A stretch of 64,000 nt of DNA from Halomonas meridiana (GCF_009846525.1 NZ_CP024621.1:744001-808000), one strand, 5' to 3'; shown: positions 10,074-32,559, numbered from the stretch's first letter. Notes: generated by a model not told the origin, from the sequence alone. Numbers and translations: made by a program.

Positions 10074-10639
10074 TGCAGGATTTACCCAATCTTTTTTTAA
10101 TAGGCCCCATGGGGGCTGGTAAGAGCACGATAGGCCGCCTGTTGGCGGGAGAGCTATCGCGCCCGTTTTACGATAGCGACCACGCCATACAGGACCGCTG
10201 CGGTGCCGATATTCCCTGGATCTTTGACGTAGAGGGCGAGCCCGGCTTTCGCCAGCGTGAAATCCAGATGATCGACGAGCTTACCCAATTAGCGGACGTG
10301 GTCGTTGCCACCGGCGGTGGCGCGGTGCTGCGGGAAGAGAACCGCCGTGCCCTGCGTGAGCGCGGCACGGTCATCTACTTGATGACCACCGTCGAACAGC
10401 AGCTAAAACGGACCGCCAAGGATCGCAACCGCCCGCTGTTGCAGTGTGCCAACCGCGAGCAGGTGCTCAACGACATGTTTGCCACCCGCGACCCGCTCTA
10501 CCGCGCGACGTCTGACATTACCGTGCGCACGGATCGCCGAAGCCCGCGGGCGGTGGTCAACGAGATTTTACGCCGCGTACACCGCATGATCGATCCGTTG
10601 GACGCTGCCAGCGCCCCGCAGAAAAAGGTATCCCCATGA
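10073..10639 (+). CDS. aroK: Shikimate kinase
   Basis: Phosphorylates the 3-hydroxyl of shikimate with ATP, step five of the chorismate pathway. It is 188 aa with the P-loop GPMGAGKST (about residues 11-19), the shikimate-binding [11 protein letters not shown], and [15 protein letters not shown]. The C-terminus is a little longer than in E. coli. The start codon shares a base with the pilQ stop and the stop overlaps aroB by 4 bp, so pilMNOPQ-aroKB is probably one operon, as in Pseudomonas. Confidence 0.95.
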   Translation: MQDLPNLFLIGPMGAGKSTIGRLLAGELSRPFYDSDHAIQDRCGADIPWIFDVEGEPGFRQREIQMIDELTQLADVVVATGGGAVLREENRRALRERGTVIYLMTTVEQQLKRTAKDRNRPLLQCANREQVLNDMFATRDPLYRATSDITVRTDRRSPRAVVNEILRRVHRMIDPLDAASAPQKKVSP

Positions 10640-11754
10640 CCGAACAAGCCCATCACCACACGTTAACCGTTGAACTGGGTGAGCGCAGTTATCCCATTCA
10701 CATTGGCGTGGGGCTGCTCCAACGCTCGGATAGCTTCGTGCCTTATCTGGCAGGTCATCAGGTGATGATCGTCACCAACGAGACGGTGGCCCCGCACTAT
10801 TTGAAGGCGCTACAGGACGTGTTGCCCGAGCAGCTCGACGTGCGTACCTTGGTGTTGCCTGACGGAGAGCAGTACAAAACCATCGAGCAGGTGGGGCGCA
10901 TTTGGGATGCGCTGCTCGAAGCAGGCTTCAATCGGCGCTGTACACTGATTGCTTTAGGCGGCGGTGTGATGGGCGATATGGTGGGCTATGCAGCGGCGTC
11001 CTATCAGCGCGGCGTGGCGTTCATCCAAGTGCCCACCACGCTGCTGTCGCAGGTGGACTCCTCGGTGGGCGGCAAAACCGGCGTGAACCATCCGCTGGGT
11101 AAGAACATGATTGGCGCGTTTTGGCAGCCCAAGGCCGTGGTAGTCGATATCGCTACCCTCACCACCTTGCCCGCTCGGGAACTCTCAGCGGGGCTTGCCG
11201 AGGTAGTGAAGTACGGTTTTATTCGCGATGCGGCCTTCCTCGCTTGGCTTGAGCAAAACATGGCGGCGCTACGCCGTGTCGAACCCGAGGTGGTGGCTGA
11301 AGCCATCGCCAAGAGCTGCCAGATCAAAGCCGATATCGTGGCGGAAGACGAAACCGAGCAGGGCGTGCGGGCGCTCTTGAACCTTGGACACACCTTTGGC
11401 CACGCCATCGAGGCGCATCAAGGCTACGGCAACTGGCTGCACGGCGAAGCCGTGGGAGCGGGCATGGCGATGGCCGCCACGCTCTCTCATCAGCTTGGCT
11501 GGATTAGCGCGGATGCACTTGAGCGCACGAAAAGGGTGATTGAAAGCGCGGGTCTTCCGCTGGTCGCGCCCGCGGGCATGTCGACGGATGACTTCTTGGC
11601 GCGTATGCGGTTGGATAAAAAGAACGTCGATGCGCGTCTGCGTCTGGTGCTGCTGAAGGACTTGGGCGATGCTTGCGTCAGCGACGCCACTCCAGCCGAC
11701 ACCTTACGGCAGCTACTGGATGGCTACCCTCGCGGCCAGGGGATAGTTGGCTAG
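10636..11754 (+). CDS. aroB: 3-dehydroquinate synthase
   Basis: Converts DAHP to 3-dehydroquinate using NAD+ and a divalent metal, step two of the shikimate pathway. It is 372 aa. The NAD-binding region contains LPDGEQYKT and [18 protein letters not shown]; the substrate site contains [18 protein letters not shown]; metal-binding histidines lie in [12 protein letters not shown] and LHGEAVGAG. The ATGA overlap with aroK shows coupling. A strong terminator follows 15 bp downstream. The damX-like SPOR-domain gene that follows aroB in many gammaproteobacteria is absent. Confidence 0.96.
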   Translation: MTEQAHHHTLTVELGERSYPIHIGVGLLQRSDSFVPYLAGHQVMIVTNETVAPHYLKALQDVLPEQLDVRTLVLPDGEQYKTIEQVGRIWDALLEAGFNRRCTLIALGGGVMGDMVGYAAASYQRGVAFIQVPTTLLSQVDSSVGGKTGVNHPLGKNMIGAFWQPKAVVVDIATLTTLPARELSAGLAEVVKYGFIRDAAFLAWLEQNMAALRRVEPEVVAEAIAKSCQIKADIVAEDETEQGVRALLNLGHTFGHAIEAHQGYGNWLHGEAVGAGMAMAATLSHQLGWISADALERTKRVIESAGLPLVAPAGMSTDDFLARMRLDKKNVDARLRLVLLKDLGDACVSDATPADTLRQLLDGYPRGQGIVG

Positions 11755-11768
11755 CCTTACCGCTCGGA

Positions 11769-11796
11769 ACCCGCCTCTGATCAGGCGGGTTTTTTT
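11769..11796 (+). terminator. Rho-independent terminator after aroB
   Basis: An 8-bp perfect stem (ACCCGCCT / AGGCGGGT) with a 6-nt loop is followed directly by seven Ts, 15 bp after the aroB stop. Confidence 0.92.
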
Positions 11797-12194
11797 CTGC
11801 CCGTGAAGAGCCGATACAAGCATTGCGTAATGATATCCGTATGCCTTATGCGCTATCGGCATGGGGTTTTTGGTGATAATTAGACTAAAGTCTAATGAGC
11901 TCTTTCGGTCGTTAAAATATCGTTTCTTTGCATTGCAAGCCGTTGAAGTATAACTGTTTTTTTATTGAACGGTAATGCAACTACGGGTTTTGGCGAGGGT
12001 TTTTAGCGATTGGCGCACGCCGGGCGATTGCGCTACGCGGTGGCAAATCGCTATGCTGAGCGACCATTTTCTTGCAGCAGCGAATGCGGAAAACACCCTA
12101 TTTCGGGCGGGTAACAAGAGCCATAAAAAAAGAAAAACCCGTAATAATACCATAAAAACGCTGCTTACAAAATACGCTGACTAGAGGCACGCCC
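11797..12194. other. AT-rich intergenic region and probable long leader of gltB
   Basis: About 400 bp with lower GC than its surroundings. It holds an 18-bp palindrome at 11879-11896 (ATTAGACT-AA-AGTCTAAT). Further down, AGCGATT near 12005 and AATCGCT near 12047 could pair to form a stem in a gltB leader. A 69-codon open frame at 11975-12184 lacks a good ribosome site and a recognisable sequence and is not called. I see no tRNA or known riboswitch here. Confidence 0.5.
11879..11896. promoter_or_regulatory. 18-bp palindrome, possible operator upstream of gltBD
   Basis: Perfect inverted repeat with 8-bp arms and an AA spacer, in the only non-coding block upstream of gltB. The symmetry is directly visible; that it binds a regulator is inference, and the motif does not match a site I can name. 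Confidence 0.4.
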
Positions 12195-22309
<10,115 letters not shown>

Positions 22310-22329
22310 GCGGAAAAATAGCCTCCGCG

Positions 22330-22347
22330 TGTAAGAGATCTCTCAAA
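22330..22347. promoter_or_regulatory. Imperfect GacA box (upstream copy)
   Basis: TGTAAG-AGATCT-CTCAAA matches the GacA consensus TGTAAG-N6-CTTACA at the whole left half and four of six positions on the right. It has the same N6 core (AGATCT) as the perfect box that starts exactly 22 bp downstream, two helical turns away, so the two lie on the same DNA face. Confidence 0.7.
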
Positions 22348-22351
22348 AATT

Positions 22352-22369
22352 TGTAAGAGATCTCTTACA
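22352..22369. promoter_or_regulatory. Perfect GacA-binding upstream activating sequence
   Basis: TGTAAG-AGATCT-CTTACA fits the consensus for the response regulator GacA (TGTAAG-N6-CTTACA) at every position and sits in a 20-bp perfect palindrome (22351-22370). Its centre is about 180 bp upstream of the predicted RNA start at about 22542, similar to the spacing reported for rsmX/Y/Z genes of Pseudomonas. A lone TGTAAG half-site follows at 22397-22402. Confidence 0.85.
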
Positions 22370-22432
22370 AATGCCGACGACATTCGCTCGGAACCATGTA
22401 AGAAAAAGCGAATTTTTTCACTAATCTTAATT

Positions 22433-22445
22433 TAAGTCGTTGATA
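22433..22445 (-). promoter_or_regulatory. IHF consensus site between the GacA boxes and the RNA promoter
   Basis: TAAGTCGTTGATA is an exact match, read on the minus strand, to WATCAANNNNTTR. It lies in the middle of an AT-rich stretch (22410-22460) that also forms an imperfect inverted repeat with TCACTAA / TTAGTGA arms. A bend here would bring GacA bound at 22330-22369 to the promoter at 22508-22536. The match is seen in the sequence; IHF binding is inferred. Confidence 0.65.
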
Positions 22446-22467
22446 TTTAAGATTTTAGTGAGAGAGG

Positions 22468-22492
22468 GGCGAGCCGGTAAGGCTCGCCTTTT
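22468..22492 (+). terminator. Rho-independent terminator, probably for eno
   Basis: An 8-bp perfect stem GGCGAGCC / GGCTCGCC with a 5-nt loop is followed by TTTT. It lies about 160 bp after the eno stop and just upstream of the sRNA promoter, insulating the RNA gene from read-through. Confidence 0.85.
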
Positions 22493-22507
22493 GCGTTTTG
22501 GGCTTGG

Positions 22508-22536
22508 TTGAGAAGTTAGCCGCTTCTGCCACAATG
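22508..22536 (+). promoter_or_regulatory. Sigma70-like promoter of the rsmZ-type RNA
   Basis: TTGAGA (22508-22513) and ACAATG (22531-22536) are separated by 17 bp. This predicts transcription from about 22542, just at the first GGA-containing segment CAGGAC. The -10 is weak, as expected for a promoter that needs an activator. Start position is a prediction. Confidence 0.6.
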
Positions 22537-22540
22537 ATCT

Positions 22541-22710
22541 CAGGACAAGGGGAGGCAAGGATGCTTCAGGCAGGATGCAACGGGATGCAGGTAGGTGCGC
22601 CGGGTGACACAGTGATGTGAGCCCTGGCAAGGACGTCACCTGAGGAGGTTGACACAGGGAGTGGTCAGAGGAAGTGCTTGGAGCGGGCGGCCTACGGGCC
22701 GCCTTTTTTT
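22541..22710 (+). ncRNA. rsmZ: RsmZ/CsrB-family regulatory RNA (CsrA-sequestering)
   Basis: About 170 nt with no open frame but ten GGA motifs, in contexts such as AAGGATG, CAGGATG, CGGGATG, AAGGACG, CAGGGAG and GAGGAAG. CAGGATG is the classical CsrB repeat. It ends in an intrinsic terminator (GGCGGCC-TACG-GGCCGCC and seven Ts, 22686-22710). Such RNAs bind several CsrA/RsmA dimers through GGA in hairpin loops and relieve translational repression. Upstream GacA boxes, an IHF site and location beside fdxA-mutS-recA, where P. aeruginosa keeps rsmZ, all support the call. It is longer than Pseudomonas RsmZ (about 120 nt) and shorter than E. coli CsrB (about 370 nt). Confidence 0.88.
22686..22710 (+). 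terminator. Intrinsic terminator of the rsmZ-type RNA
   Basis: Perfect 7-bp GC stem, 4-nt loop TACG and a run of seven Ts. It defines the 3' end of the RNA. Confidence 0.92.
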
Positions 22711-22753
22711 ATGCCCGCCATTTACGCAGCGCTGAAGCGCTGTTCATCCGCTC

Positions 22754-22784
22754 ACAAAAAAACCAGCGCTTACGCTGGTTTTTT
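22754..22784. terminator. Terminator of fdxA (minus strand), bidirectional in form
   Basis: Stem CCAGCG / CGCTGG with loop CTTA, flanked by seven As on the left and six Ts on the right. Read on the minus strand it lies 23 bp after the fdxA stop and provides the U-tract. Confidence 0.85.
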
Positions 22785-22806
22785 GCGGCGTGTCGACACG
22801 CAGCGC

Positions 22807-23130
22807 TTAGCGCTCGAGTTTTTCCAGCTTGCCGGTTTTGCCGTCCCACTCTTCGGCATCGGGGAGCGGGTCTTTCTTCTCGGCAATATTGGGCCACACC
22901 TCGGCCAGCTCCGCGTTGATCTCGATGAACTGCTCCTGACCATCTGGCAGCTCGTCCTCGGAGAATATCGCCTCAGCCGGACACTCTGGTTCACACAGCG
23001 CGCAGTCGATGCACTCGTCTGGGTGAATGACCAGGAAATTGGGGCCTTCGTAGAAACAGTCGACCGGGCACACTTCCACACAGTCGGTGTATTTGCATTG
23101 GATGCAGTTCTCGGTAACGACAAACGTCAT
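22807..23130 (-). CDS. fdxA: 7Fe-8S ferredoxin FdxA
   Basis: A 107-aa soluble electron carrier binding one 3Fe-4S and one 4Fe-4S cluster. The N-terminal motif [19 protein letters not shown] and the second motif [12 protein letters not shown] hold the cluster cysteines; the 50-residue C-terminal tail ([15 protein letters not shown]) is typical of Azotobacter-type FdxA. The partner enzyme is unknown. It lies beside the rsmZ-type RNA, convergent with it, and downstream of mutS, as in Pseudomonas. Confidence 0.95.
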   Translation of the reverse strand: MTFVVTENCIQCKYTDCVEVCPVDCFYEGPNFLVIHPDECIDCALCEPECPAEAIFSEDELPDGQEQFIEINAELAEVWPNIAEKKDPLPDAEEWDGKTGKLEKLER

Positions 23131-23312
23131 CTTGCTATCCCTCTTGCGAGACCGAGAAGTCTCCCGGTCGTGGTCAATCGTGAATGGTTATAAATCAGCG
23201 GTTTTTTATAAGATAAAAAAGTATGGCCGACATTCTAGTGGTGCCCATACCCGGCGGCAAGCGCTCACGCTCATCTGTTGATGCGATTACTGCCGCTCAT
23301 TATATCCATTGT

Positions 23313-25880
23313 CTATAGCAGCTCTCGCCACTGATACAACAGGGCCAGCGCTTCCCGAGGCGACAAGTCGTCGATATCCGCCTTGCCGAGCGCTTCCACC
23401 ACCGGGTGTGGGGCGCTAGCGAACAGGTCGTTTTGCTGCGGTATCGACGGGCTCGCCGCCGGTCGCTGCTGTTCGTCGACATCCCGCTGTTCGAGCATCA
23501 TCAGCTTTTCCCGAGCGCGGCGAATCACCGGATTAGGCACACCGGCGAGCTGGGCGACCTGCAAGCCATAGCTCTGACTGGCAGGACCCGCCTCGATACG
23601 GTGCATGAACACGATACCATCGCCGTGCTCTGTCGCTGTCAGATGAATATTGGCGACGCCCTCCGCCTGCTCAGGTAGCGCCGTCATTTCAAAATAGTGC
23701 GTGGCAAACAGCGTGAGCGCCCGCGCGTTGGCGAGATGCTCAGCGCTTGCCCAGGCCAAGGAGAGCCCGTCGAAGGTGCTGGTGCCGCGGCCAATCTCAT
23801 CCATCAGCACCAGGCTATGCTCGGTGGCATTATGCAGGATATTGGCGGTTTCGGTCATTTCCACCATGAAGGTCGAGCGTCCGCCGGCGAGGTCATCCGA
23901 CGAGCCAATTCGGGTAAAGATACGGTCGACCGGGCCGATCTCGGCGGCATCGGCGGGCACGAAACTGCCGCTATGGGCGAGTAGCGCAATCAACGCCGTC
24001 TGGCGCATGTAGGTCGATTTACCGCCCATGTTGGGGCCGGTAATGATCAGCATGTGCTGCTGCGGGGTTAGCCGCACGTCGTTGGGCACGAACGGTTTGT
24101 CGCTGACCTGCTCCACGACCGGGTGGCGCCCGGCAGTAATGGTGATGCCGGTGGCCTCCACCAATCGAGGGCGCACCCAGTTGAGGGCGTCGGCGCGCTC
24201 GGCGAAGGCGCACAGCACGTCTAGCTCTGCGAGTGCACGAGAGGTGTTTTGTAGCTCGTGCAATTGGGCGTTGAGGTCAGCCAGGAGCTGATCGTAAAGC
24301 CATTTTTCCCGAGTGAGCGCCCGCGACTTGGCGGAAAGTGCCTTGTCCTCGAACTCTTTCAGCTCGGGAATGATGAAGCGTTCGGCGTTTTTCAGCGTTT
24401 GGCGACGGATGTAGTCGGCGGGCGCATGCTGCGCCTGGGCGCGAGGGAGCTCGATGAAGTAGCCATGTACCCGGTTATAGCCCACTTTGAGGTTGGCAAG
24501 TCCCGTGCGCTCGCGCTCTCTCCTTTCCAGTTGTACGAGGTAGTCGCCAGCGTTTTCGGCCATACCGCGGTGCTCGTCCAGCTCGGCATCGAAGCCGTCG
24601 GCAATCACGCCGCCATCCCGAATCACGACGGGCGGGTTGTCGACCAGCGCGCGCGCTAGCGTATCGGCCAGCTCGGGGTAGGGGCGAATGTGCGGCTTGA
24701 GGCTATCCAGGGCGCTGCCGCTGTCGATATCGATCAGCAGCGCTTCCAGCGTGGGCAGCGTGGCGAGCGCATCTCTCAGACGCGCGAGATCGCGTGGGCG
24801 CGCGCTGTAAAGAGCCACGCGGGCGAGTATGCGTTCCACGTCCCCCACGTCGTTCAACGTTTCCCGCAGGCTCATGTAAGCGGCATCGATGGAGAGCAGG
24901 GCAACGCCGGCTTGGCGGCCCTCGACGATCTCTCGCTGGCGCAGCGGGCGGTTCAGCCAGCGCTTTAAAAGCCGCGACCCCATGGCGGTGGTGCAGGTAT
25001 CGAGCACGCTGGCCAGGGTGTTATCGCTGGTACCCCCTAGATTGATGTCGATCTCCAGGTTACGGCGGCTGGCGGCGTCGATCACCACGGCATCATCGCG
25101 GTTCTCTACGCTGATGGCGGTCACATGGGGCAGGCGCGAGCGCTGGGTATCGCGGGCGTAGTCGATCAGGACACCGGCCGCGATCAGCGCCGTGGAGAGG
25201 TGCGCGCAGCCAAAGCCACGCAGGTCACTGACTTCAAACTGGTCGCATAGGCTGCGGGTGGCGCTCTCCAGATCGAATAGCCACTCCCCCTGGCGGCGTA
25301 GGCTGCGCTGTTGCGACCACGCATCAGGCAAGGTCAGACTCTCCGGCACCAGCAGCTCAGCGGGAGAGAGACGAGTAAGCTCGGCGAGCATTTCCGCTTC
25401 GCTCTCGACTTCCAGTACGTTGAAACGACCGCTGGAGAGCTCCAGCCACGCCAATCCCCAGCCTGCTTTGCCGGGGGCAACGGCCACCAGGACGTTATCT
25501 CGCCGAGCATCGAGCAGGGCTTCATCGTGCAGCGTACCGGGCGTCACGATACGCACGACCTTGCGCTCTACGGGCCCCTTGCTGGTGGCCGGGTCGCCGA
25601 TTTGCTCGCAAATCGCCACCGACTCCCCGCCGGCCACCAAGCGTGCCAAATACCCCTCGGCACTATGGTAGGGCACGCCAGCCATGGGGATGGGCTTGCC
25701 TCCAGATTGGCCGCGTTGCGTCAGCGTAATATCCAGCAGCGCGGCAGCGCGCTTTGCGTCGTCGAAAAATAGCTCGTAAAAATCCCCCATGCGGTAAAAC
25801 AGCAGTACCTCGGGGTGCTCGCGCTTGATGTTAAGGTATTGCGCCATCATTGGCGTATGGGCGGGGCTGGCCTGTGACAT
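23313..25880 (-). CDS. mutS: DNA mismatch repair protein MutS
   Basis: Recognises mismatches and small loops and recruits MutL. It is 855 aa, as in E. coli. The mismatch-binding Phe-x-Glu lies in [10 protein letters not shown] (about residue 38); the connector, lever and clamp regions follow; the ATPase has Walker [15 protein letters not shown] (about residue 610), Walker [17 protein letters not shown] and ATHYFEMT; the helix-turn-helix [13 protein letters not shown] and a short C-terminal dimerisation tail end the protein. The ATG at 25880 has AGGA upstream; an in-frame upstream extension is not conserved. Divergent from pncC. Confidence 0.96.
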   Translation of the reverse strand: MSQASPAHTPMMAQYLNIKREHPEVLLFYRMGDFYELFFDDAKRAAALLDITLTQRGQSGGKPIPMAGVPYHSAEGYLARLVAGGESVAICEQIGDPATSKGPVERKVVRIVTPGTLHDEALLDARRDNVLVAVAPGKAGWGLAWLELSSGRFNVLEVESEAEMLAELTRLSPAELLVPESLTLPDAWSQQRSLRRQGEWLFDLESATRSLCDQFEVSDLRGFGCAHLSTALIAAGVLIDYARDTQRSRLPHVTAISVENRDDAVVIDAASRRNLEIDINLGGTSDNTLASVLDTCTTAMGSRLLKRWLNRPLRQREIVEGRQAGVALLSIDAAYMSLRETLNDVGDVERILARVALYSARPRDLARLRDALATLPTLEALLIDIDSGSALDSLKPHIRPYPELADTLARALVDNPPVVIRDGGVIADGFDAELDEHRGMAENAGDYLVQLERRERERTGLANLKVGYNRVHGYFIELPRAQAQHAPADYIRRQTLKNAERFIIPELKEFEDKALSAKSRALTREKWLYDQLLADLNAQLHELQNTSRALAELDVLCAFAERADALNWVRPRLVEATGITITAGRHPVVEQVSDKPFVPNDVRLTPQQHMLIITGPNMGGKSTYMRQTALIALLAHSGSFVPADAAEIGPVDRIFTRIGSSDDLAGGRSTFMVEMTETANILHNATEHSLVLMDEIGRGTSTFDGLSLAWASAEHLANARALTLFATHYFEMTALPEQAEGVANIHLTATEHGDGIVFMHRIEAGPASQSYGLQVAQLAGVPNPVIRRAREKLMMLEQRDVDEQQRPAASPSIPQQNDLFASAPHPVVEALGKADIDDLSPREALALLYQWRELL

Positions 25881-26001
25881 GGGCGTCCTGATTGAGCGTG
25901 GCGCAAGCGTTGAGCCTGCGGCATGTTCGTTGGGCAATTTCGTTGAGAAAGCTAAACGCAGTATTCTACGCTACCCTAAGGTCTTACATGAAGGAGTCAC
26001 C

Positions 26002-26526
26002 ATGGCCCCCAGCGTTTCCAGCCTCAAGAATCTCGATTTATCGCTGCTTGCCCAGCGCCTGGGGCGGCAATGCCTTCAACTGGGCGTGGAGGTGACCACC
26101 GCGGAGTCATGTACCGGTGGCGGCATCGCTAGCGCCATCACCTCGGTGGCTGGCAGTTCGGCCTATTTTACGGCGGGCTACGTTACGTACTCCAACGCCG
26201 CGAAAACACGTCTGTTAGGCGTGGAGGCGGCCACTCTCGCTGACCACGGCGCGGTCAGCGAACCCGTGGTGAAGCGCATGGTCGCCGGTGCCTGCCGCGA
26301 GAGCGGTGCCGATGTGGCCGTCGCGGTGAGCGGGGTGGCAGGGCCCGATGGTGGCAGTGATGACAAGCCGGTAGGTACCGTGTGGATCGCTTGGGGCGGT
26401 GCCGAACAGCAAGAGGCCGAGCGCTTCCTTTTTCCTGGCGATCGCCAAGCGGTGCGTGAGCAGGCGGTGCGTGAAGCCCTGGCGGGGCTGGTCGCTCGGT
26501 TGAGCGCCCAGGCGCAGAAGAAATAA
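26002..26526 (+). CDS. pncC: CinA C-terminal family nicotinamide-nucleotide amidohydrolase
   Basis: Deamidates nicotinamide mononucleotide to nicotinate mononucleotide in NAD salvage. It is 174 aa, a stand-alone CinA-C domain. Diagnostic segments are TTAESCTGGGIASAITSVAG, SSAYFTAGYVTYSNAAKTRL, VAVSGVAGPDGGSDDKPVGT and a final basic helix. The ATG at 26002 follows AAGGAG; the open frame upstream overlaps mutS and is not coding. It precedes recA by 89 bp, the conserved gammaproteobacterial order. Confidence 0.93.
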   Translation: MAPSVSSLKNLDLSLLAQRLGRQCLQLGVEVTTAESCTGGGIASAITSVAGSSAYFTAGYVTYSNAAKTRLLGVEAATLADHGAVSEPVVKRMVAGACRESGADVAVAVSGVAGPDGGSDDKPVGTVWIAWGGAEQQEAERFLFPGDRQAVREQAVREALAGLVARLSAQAQKK

Positions 26527-26578
26527 TCGTTAAAGTTGCCGTCGAGGATTTGTTTAGTCGCTAATCTTTGGCATACTA

Positions 26579-26594
26579 CTGGCTAATTATACAG
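26579..26594. promoter_or_regulatory. LexA (SOS) box upstream of recA
   Basis: CTGG-CTAATTAT-ACAG differs from the gammaproteobacterial consensus CTGT-N8-ACAG at one position and ends 21 bp before the recA start codon, where it would overlap the promoter. Confidence 0.75.
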
Positions 26595-26615
26595 CTTGTT
26601 ATGAGGAATCTCTGC

Positions 26616-27677
<1,062 letters not shown>

Positions 27678-27715
27678 GCGGCCATTCCCGTTGGCGTGGA
27701 AAAGAGGAGGGCGCC

Positions 27716-28177
27716 ATGTTCTCCTCTAATGCAGACGTCTCGCCACGGGTCGTCGCCATTCAATTGCTGGCTCGGCGCGAGTATTCCCGCGCCGAGCTGG
27801 CGCGTAAGCTGAAGCAAAAATCCTTCGATGGTGATGAGATCGACGCCTGCCTCGATGCCCTAGCCGAACAGGCGCTCCAGTCAGACGCGCGATTCGCCGA
27901 GAGCTTCGTCCGTTCGCGGATTGCCCGGGGGCAGGGCGTGATTCGTATCAAAGGCGAGTTGCGCCAACGAGGCGTGGATCAAGAAACGCTCTCGGAGGCG
28001 TTGGCGGCCGTTGAAGAGCGTGAGGCCATCGACTGGTTTGAACTTGCTAAAGAAACGCTGGCAAGACGCTATGACTCCCCAGGTGAAACACCTAAAGAGC
28101 GCGCCAAGCGCGAGCGCTTTTTAGCAACACGCGGCTTTGATTTCGAGCAAATTCGCTACGCGCTCTCCTGCTTGTAG
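27716..28177 (+). CDS. recX: Regulatory protein RecX
   Basis: Binds RecA filaments and limits their growth and coprotease activity. It is 153 aa, built of three-helix repeats: QLLARREYSRAELARKLKQK, then SDARFAESFVRSRIARGQG, and a C-terminal RFLATRGFDFEQIRYAL. AGAGGAGG precedes the ATG. Same-strand location right after recA suggests read-through expression under SOS control. Confidence 0.93.
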   Translation: MFSSNADVSPRVVAIQLLARREYSRAELARKLKQKSFDGDEIDACLDALAEQALQSDARFAESFVRSRIARGQGVIRIKGELRQRGVDQETLSEALAAVEEREAIDWFELAKETLARRYDSPGETPKERAKRERFLATRGFDFEQIRYALSCL

Positions 28178-28321
28178 TTCCCTCTGGGTGTTTTACGCCC
28201 CTCCTAAGTAGGGGGTTCTACCGATACGTGCCGCCCTATGGTAATGCCCACTTCTCCCTCGTTGACGCAGTCTGTTTGGCTTCTGCCACTAACTGCGGCT
28301 TTAGTCGTTTGACAACTGCGT

Positions 28322-28375
28322 TATAATGGACCCTTTGCGACCCCAGCGGGTGGCGGCGACAGCGCCCTGGGGCAT
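28322..28375 (+). promoter_or_regulatory. alaS promoter -10 element and leader hairpin
   Basis: A consensus TATAAT lies at 28322-28327. Seventeen bp upstream only a weak CTTTAG is present. A start near 28334 would give a leader of about 67 nt carrying a hairpin with CCCCAG / CTGGGG ends (28341-28372) and an inner GGCG / CGCC stem. Confidence 0.55.
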
Positions 28376-28400
28376 CACGCTTTCTTGTTACGGATACCCT

Positions 28401-31010
<2,610 letters not shown>

Positions 31011-31016
31011 ATAGAG

Positions 31017-31049
31017 AGGCCGGTGGCATTATTTGCCATCGGCCTTTTT
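31017..31049 (+). terminator. Rho-independent terminator after alaS
   Basis: A 12-bp stem AGGCCGGTGGCA / TGCCATCGGCCT (one G-T pair) with a 5-nt loop and a T run, 6 bp after the alaS stop. Confidence 0.92.
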
Positions 31050-31116
31050 GCTAGTTAGGAAACTTAGCAACAACAATATTCACCCTCCATTCCCGAACGT
31101 AAAGGAAAAACGGCAT

Positions 31117-32367
31117 ATGGCACTATACGTACAGAAGTTCGGCGGCACCTCGGTGGGCTCTGTCGACCGTATCAAGGCCGTGGCGGAAAAAGTGAAAGGC
31201 TTTCGCGACCAAGGCCACCAGGTCGTGGTCGTCGTCTCCGCGATGAGCGGCGAAACGAACCGCCTCACCGATATGGCTCACGCCCTCAACGAAGACCCCG
31301 CGCCCCGTGAAATGGACATGCTGCTTTCCACCGGCGAGCAGGTCACCATTTCCCTGCTGGCCATGGCGCTGCAGCAAATTGGCGTTCCGGCAACCTCGCA
31401 CACCGGTGCTCAGGTGGGAATTCTGACGGATAGCGCCTACACCAAAGCGCGTATCCAGCGCATCGAAACCGACGACCTGAAGTCTGACCTGGACGAAGGT
31501 AAGGTCGTGGTCGTGGCCGGTTTCCAGGGCGTGGACGAAGACGGCAATATTACCACGTTGGGCCGTGGCGGCTCGGACACCACCGGGGTGGCTCTGGCAG
31601 CGGCCCTTGGCGCTGATGAGTGCCAAATCTATACCGATGTGGACGGTGTTTACACCACCGACCCTCGCGTCTGCTCCAAAGCGCAGCGCCTTGAAAGCAT
31701 CACCGTAGAAGAGATGCTCGAACTCGCCAGTTTGGGCTCTAAAGTGCTGCAAATTCGCGCGGTTGAATTCGCCGGTAAGTACAACGTACCGCTGCGGGTG
31801 CTGTCGAGCTTTGAAGACGGCCCGGGCACCCTGATTGTTGCTGACTCAGACCAAGACGAGGATTCTATGGAAGAACCGCTAATCTCCGGTATCGCCTTTA
31901 CCAAAAACGAAGCCAAATTGACGCTGTTGAACACCCCAGACGTTCCGGGTGTGGCTTCCCGTATTTTGGGCCCGATTGCCGATGCCAACATCGAAGTCGA
32001 TATGATCGTTCAGAACGTCGCACCGGCTGGCGACTACACCGATTTCACCTTCACCGTGGCGAAGGGTGACTACAAGGCCACCAAAAAGCTGTTGGAAGAG
32101 ACAGTTATTCCTGACCTGGGCGGCGGCGAGCTGCGCGGTGACGATAATATTGCCAAAGTGTCACTGGTGGGCGTCGGTATGCGCTCTCATGCGGGTGTCG
32201 CCTCTAAAATGTTTCGCGTATTGGCCGATGAAAACGTCAATATCCGTATGGTCTCCACGTCCGAAATTAAAATTTCTGTCGTGATTGACGAAAAACATAT
32301 GGAACTTGCTGTCAACGCCTTACACAAAGCATTTGGTCTCGATAAATCCGATATCGAATCTGAATAA
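31117..32367 (+). CDS. lysC: Aspartate kinase
   Basis: Phosphorylates aspartate, the first step towards lysine, threonine, methionine and, in halophiles, ectoine. It is 416 aa, the monofunctional Pseudomonas-type class. The kinase domain starts with [16 protein letters not shown] and has [15 protein letters not shown] and [16 protein letters not shown]; two ACT domains (about residues 265-410) include [20 protein letters not shown] and sense threonine or lysine. The ATG at 31117 follows AAAGGA. The alaS-lysC-csrA order is the same as in P. aeruginosa. Confidence 0.96.
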   Translation: MALYVQKFGGTSVGSVDRIKAVAEKVKGFRDQGHQVVVVVSAMSGETNRLTDMAHALNEDPAPREMDMLLSTGEQVTISLLAMALQQIGVPATSHTGAQVGILTDSAYTKARIQRIETDDLKSDLDEGKVVVVAGFQGVDEDGNITTLGRGGSDTTGVALAAALGADECQIYTDVDGVYTTDPRVCSKAQRLESITVEEMLELASLGSKVLQIRAVEFAGKYNVPLRVLSSFEDGPGTLIVADSDQDEDSMEEPLISGIAFTKNEAKLTLLNTPDVPGVASRILGPIADANIEVDMIVQNVAPAGDYTDFTFTVAKGDYKATKKLLEETVIPDLGGGELRGDDNIAKVSLVGVGMRSHAGVASKMFRVLADENVNIRMVSTSEIKISVVIDEKHMELAVNALHKAFGLDKSDIESE

Positions 32368-32475
32368 CAATTGTGGCCTAAACCTTCTACGCTGAAGGTA
32401 CTCGCTGCCGTGTGGTGGTGAGCTTTCTTTCAACGGGAGGTTAAGGTGTCATAGGGGCCAAAGCCATTGGTGGCA

Positions 32476-32511
32476 GGGGGCACCATGCCGCATAATGGCG
32501 TGGTGGCCCCC
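32476..32511 (+). promoter_or_regulatory. Strong hairpin in the lysC-csrA intergenic region
   Basis: GGGGGCACCATGCC and GGCGTGGTGGCCCCC pair almost completely (one bulged C, one G-T) around a 7-nt loop. No T run follows, so it is more likely a csrA leader structure or operator than a terminator. It lies 48 bp before csrA. Confidence 0.5.
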
Positions 32512-32559
32512 GTTGGCGGACACATCCCGTTGTATAAACGTCTGAGAAGGAGATCAGCC

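Noticed and set aside
11975..12184. 69-codon frame in the gltB leader
   Set aside because: No ribosome site, no known motif, and it lies in AT-rich leader sequence.
28309..28327. TTGACA next to TATAAT upstream of alaS
   Set aside because: Only 7 bp separate them, so they cannot form one sigma70 promoter; only the TATAAT was kept as a -10.
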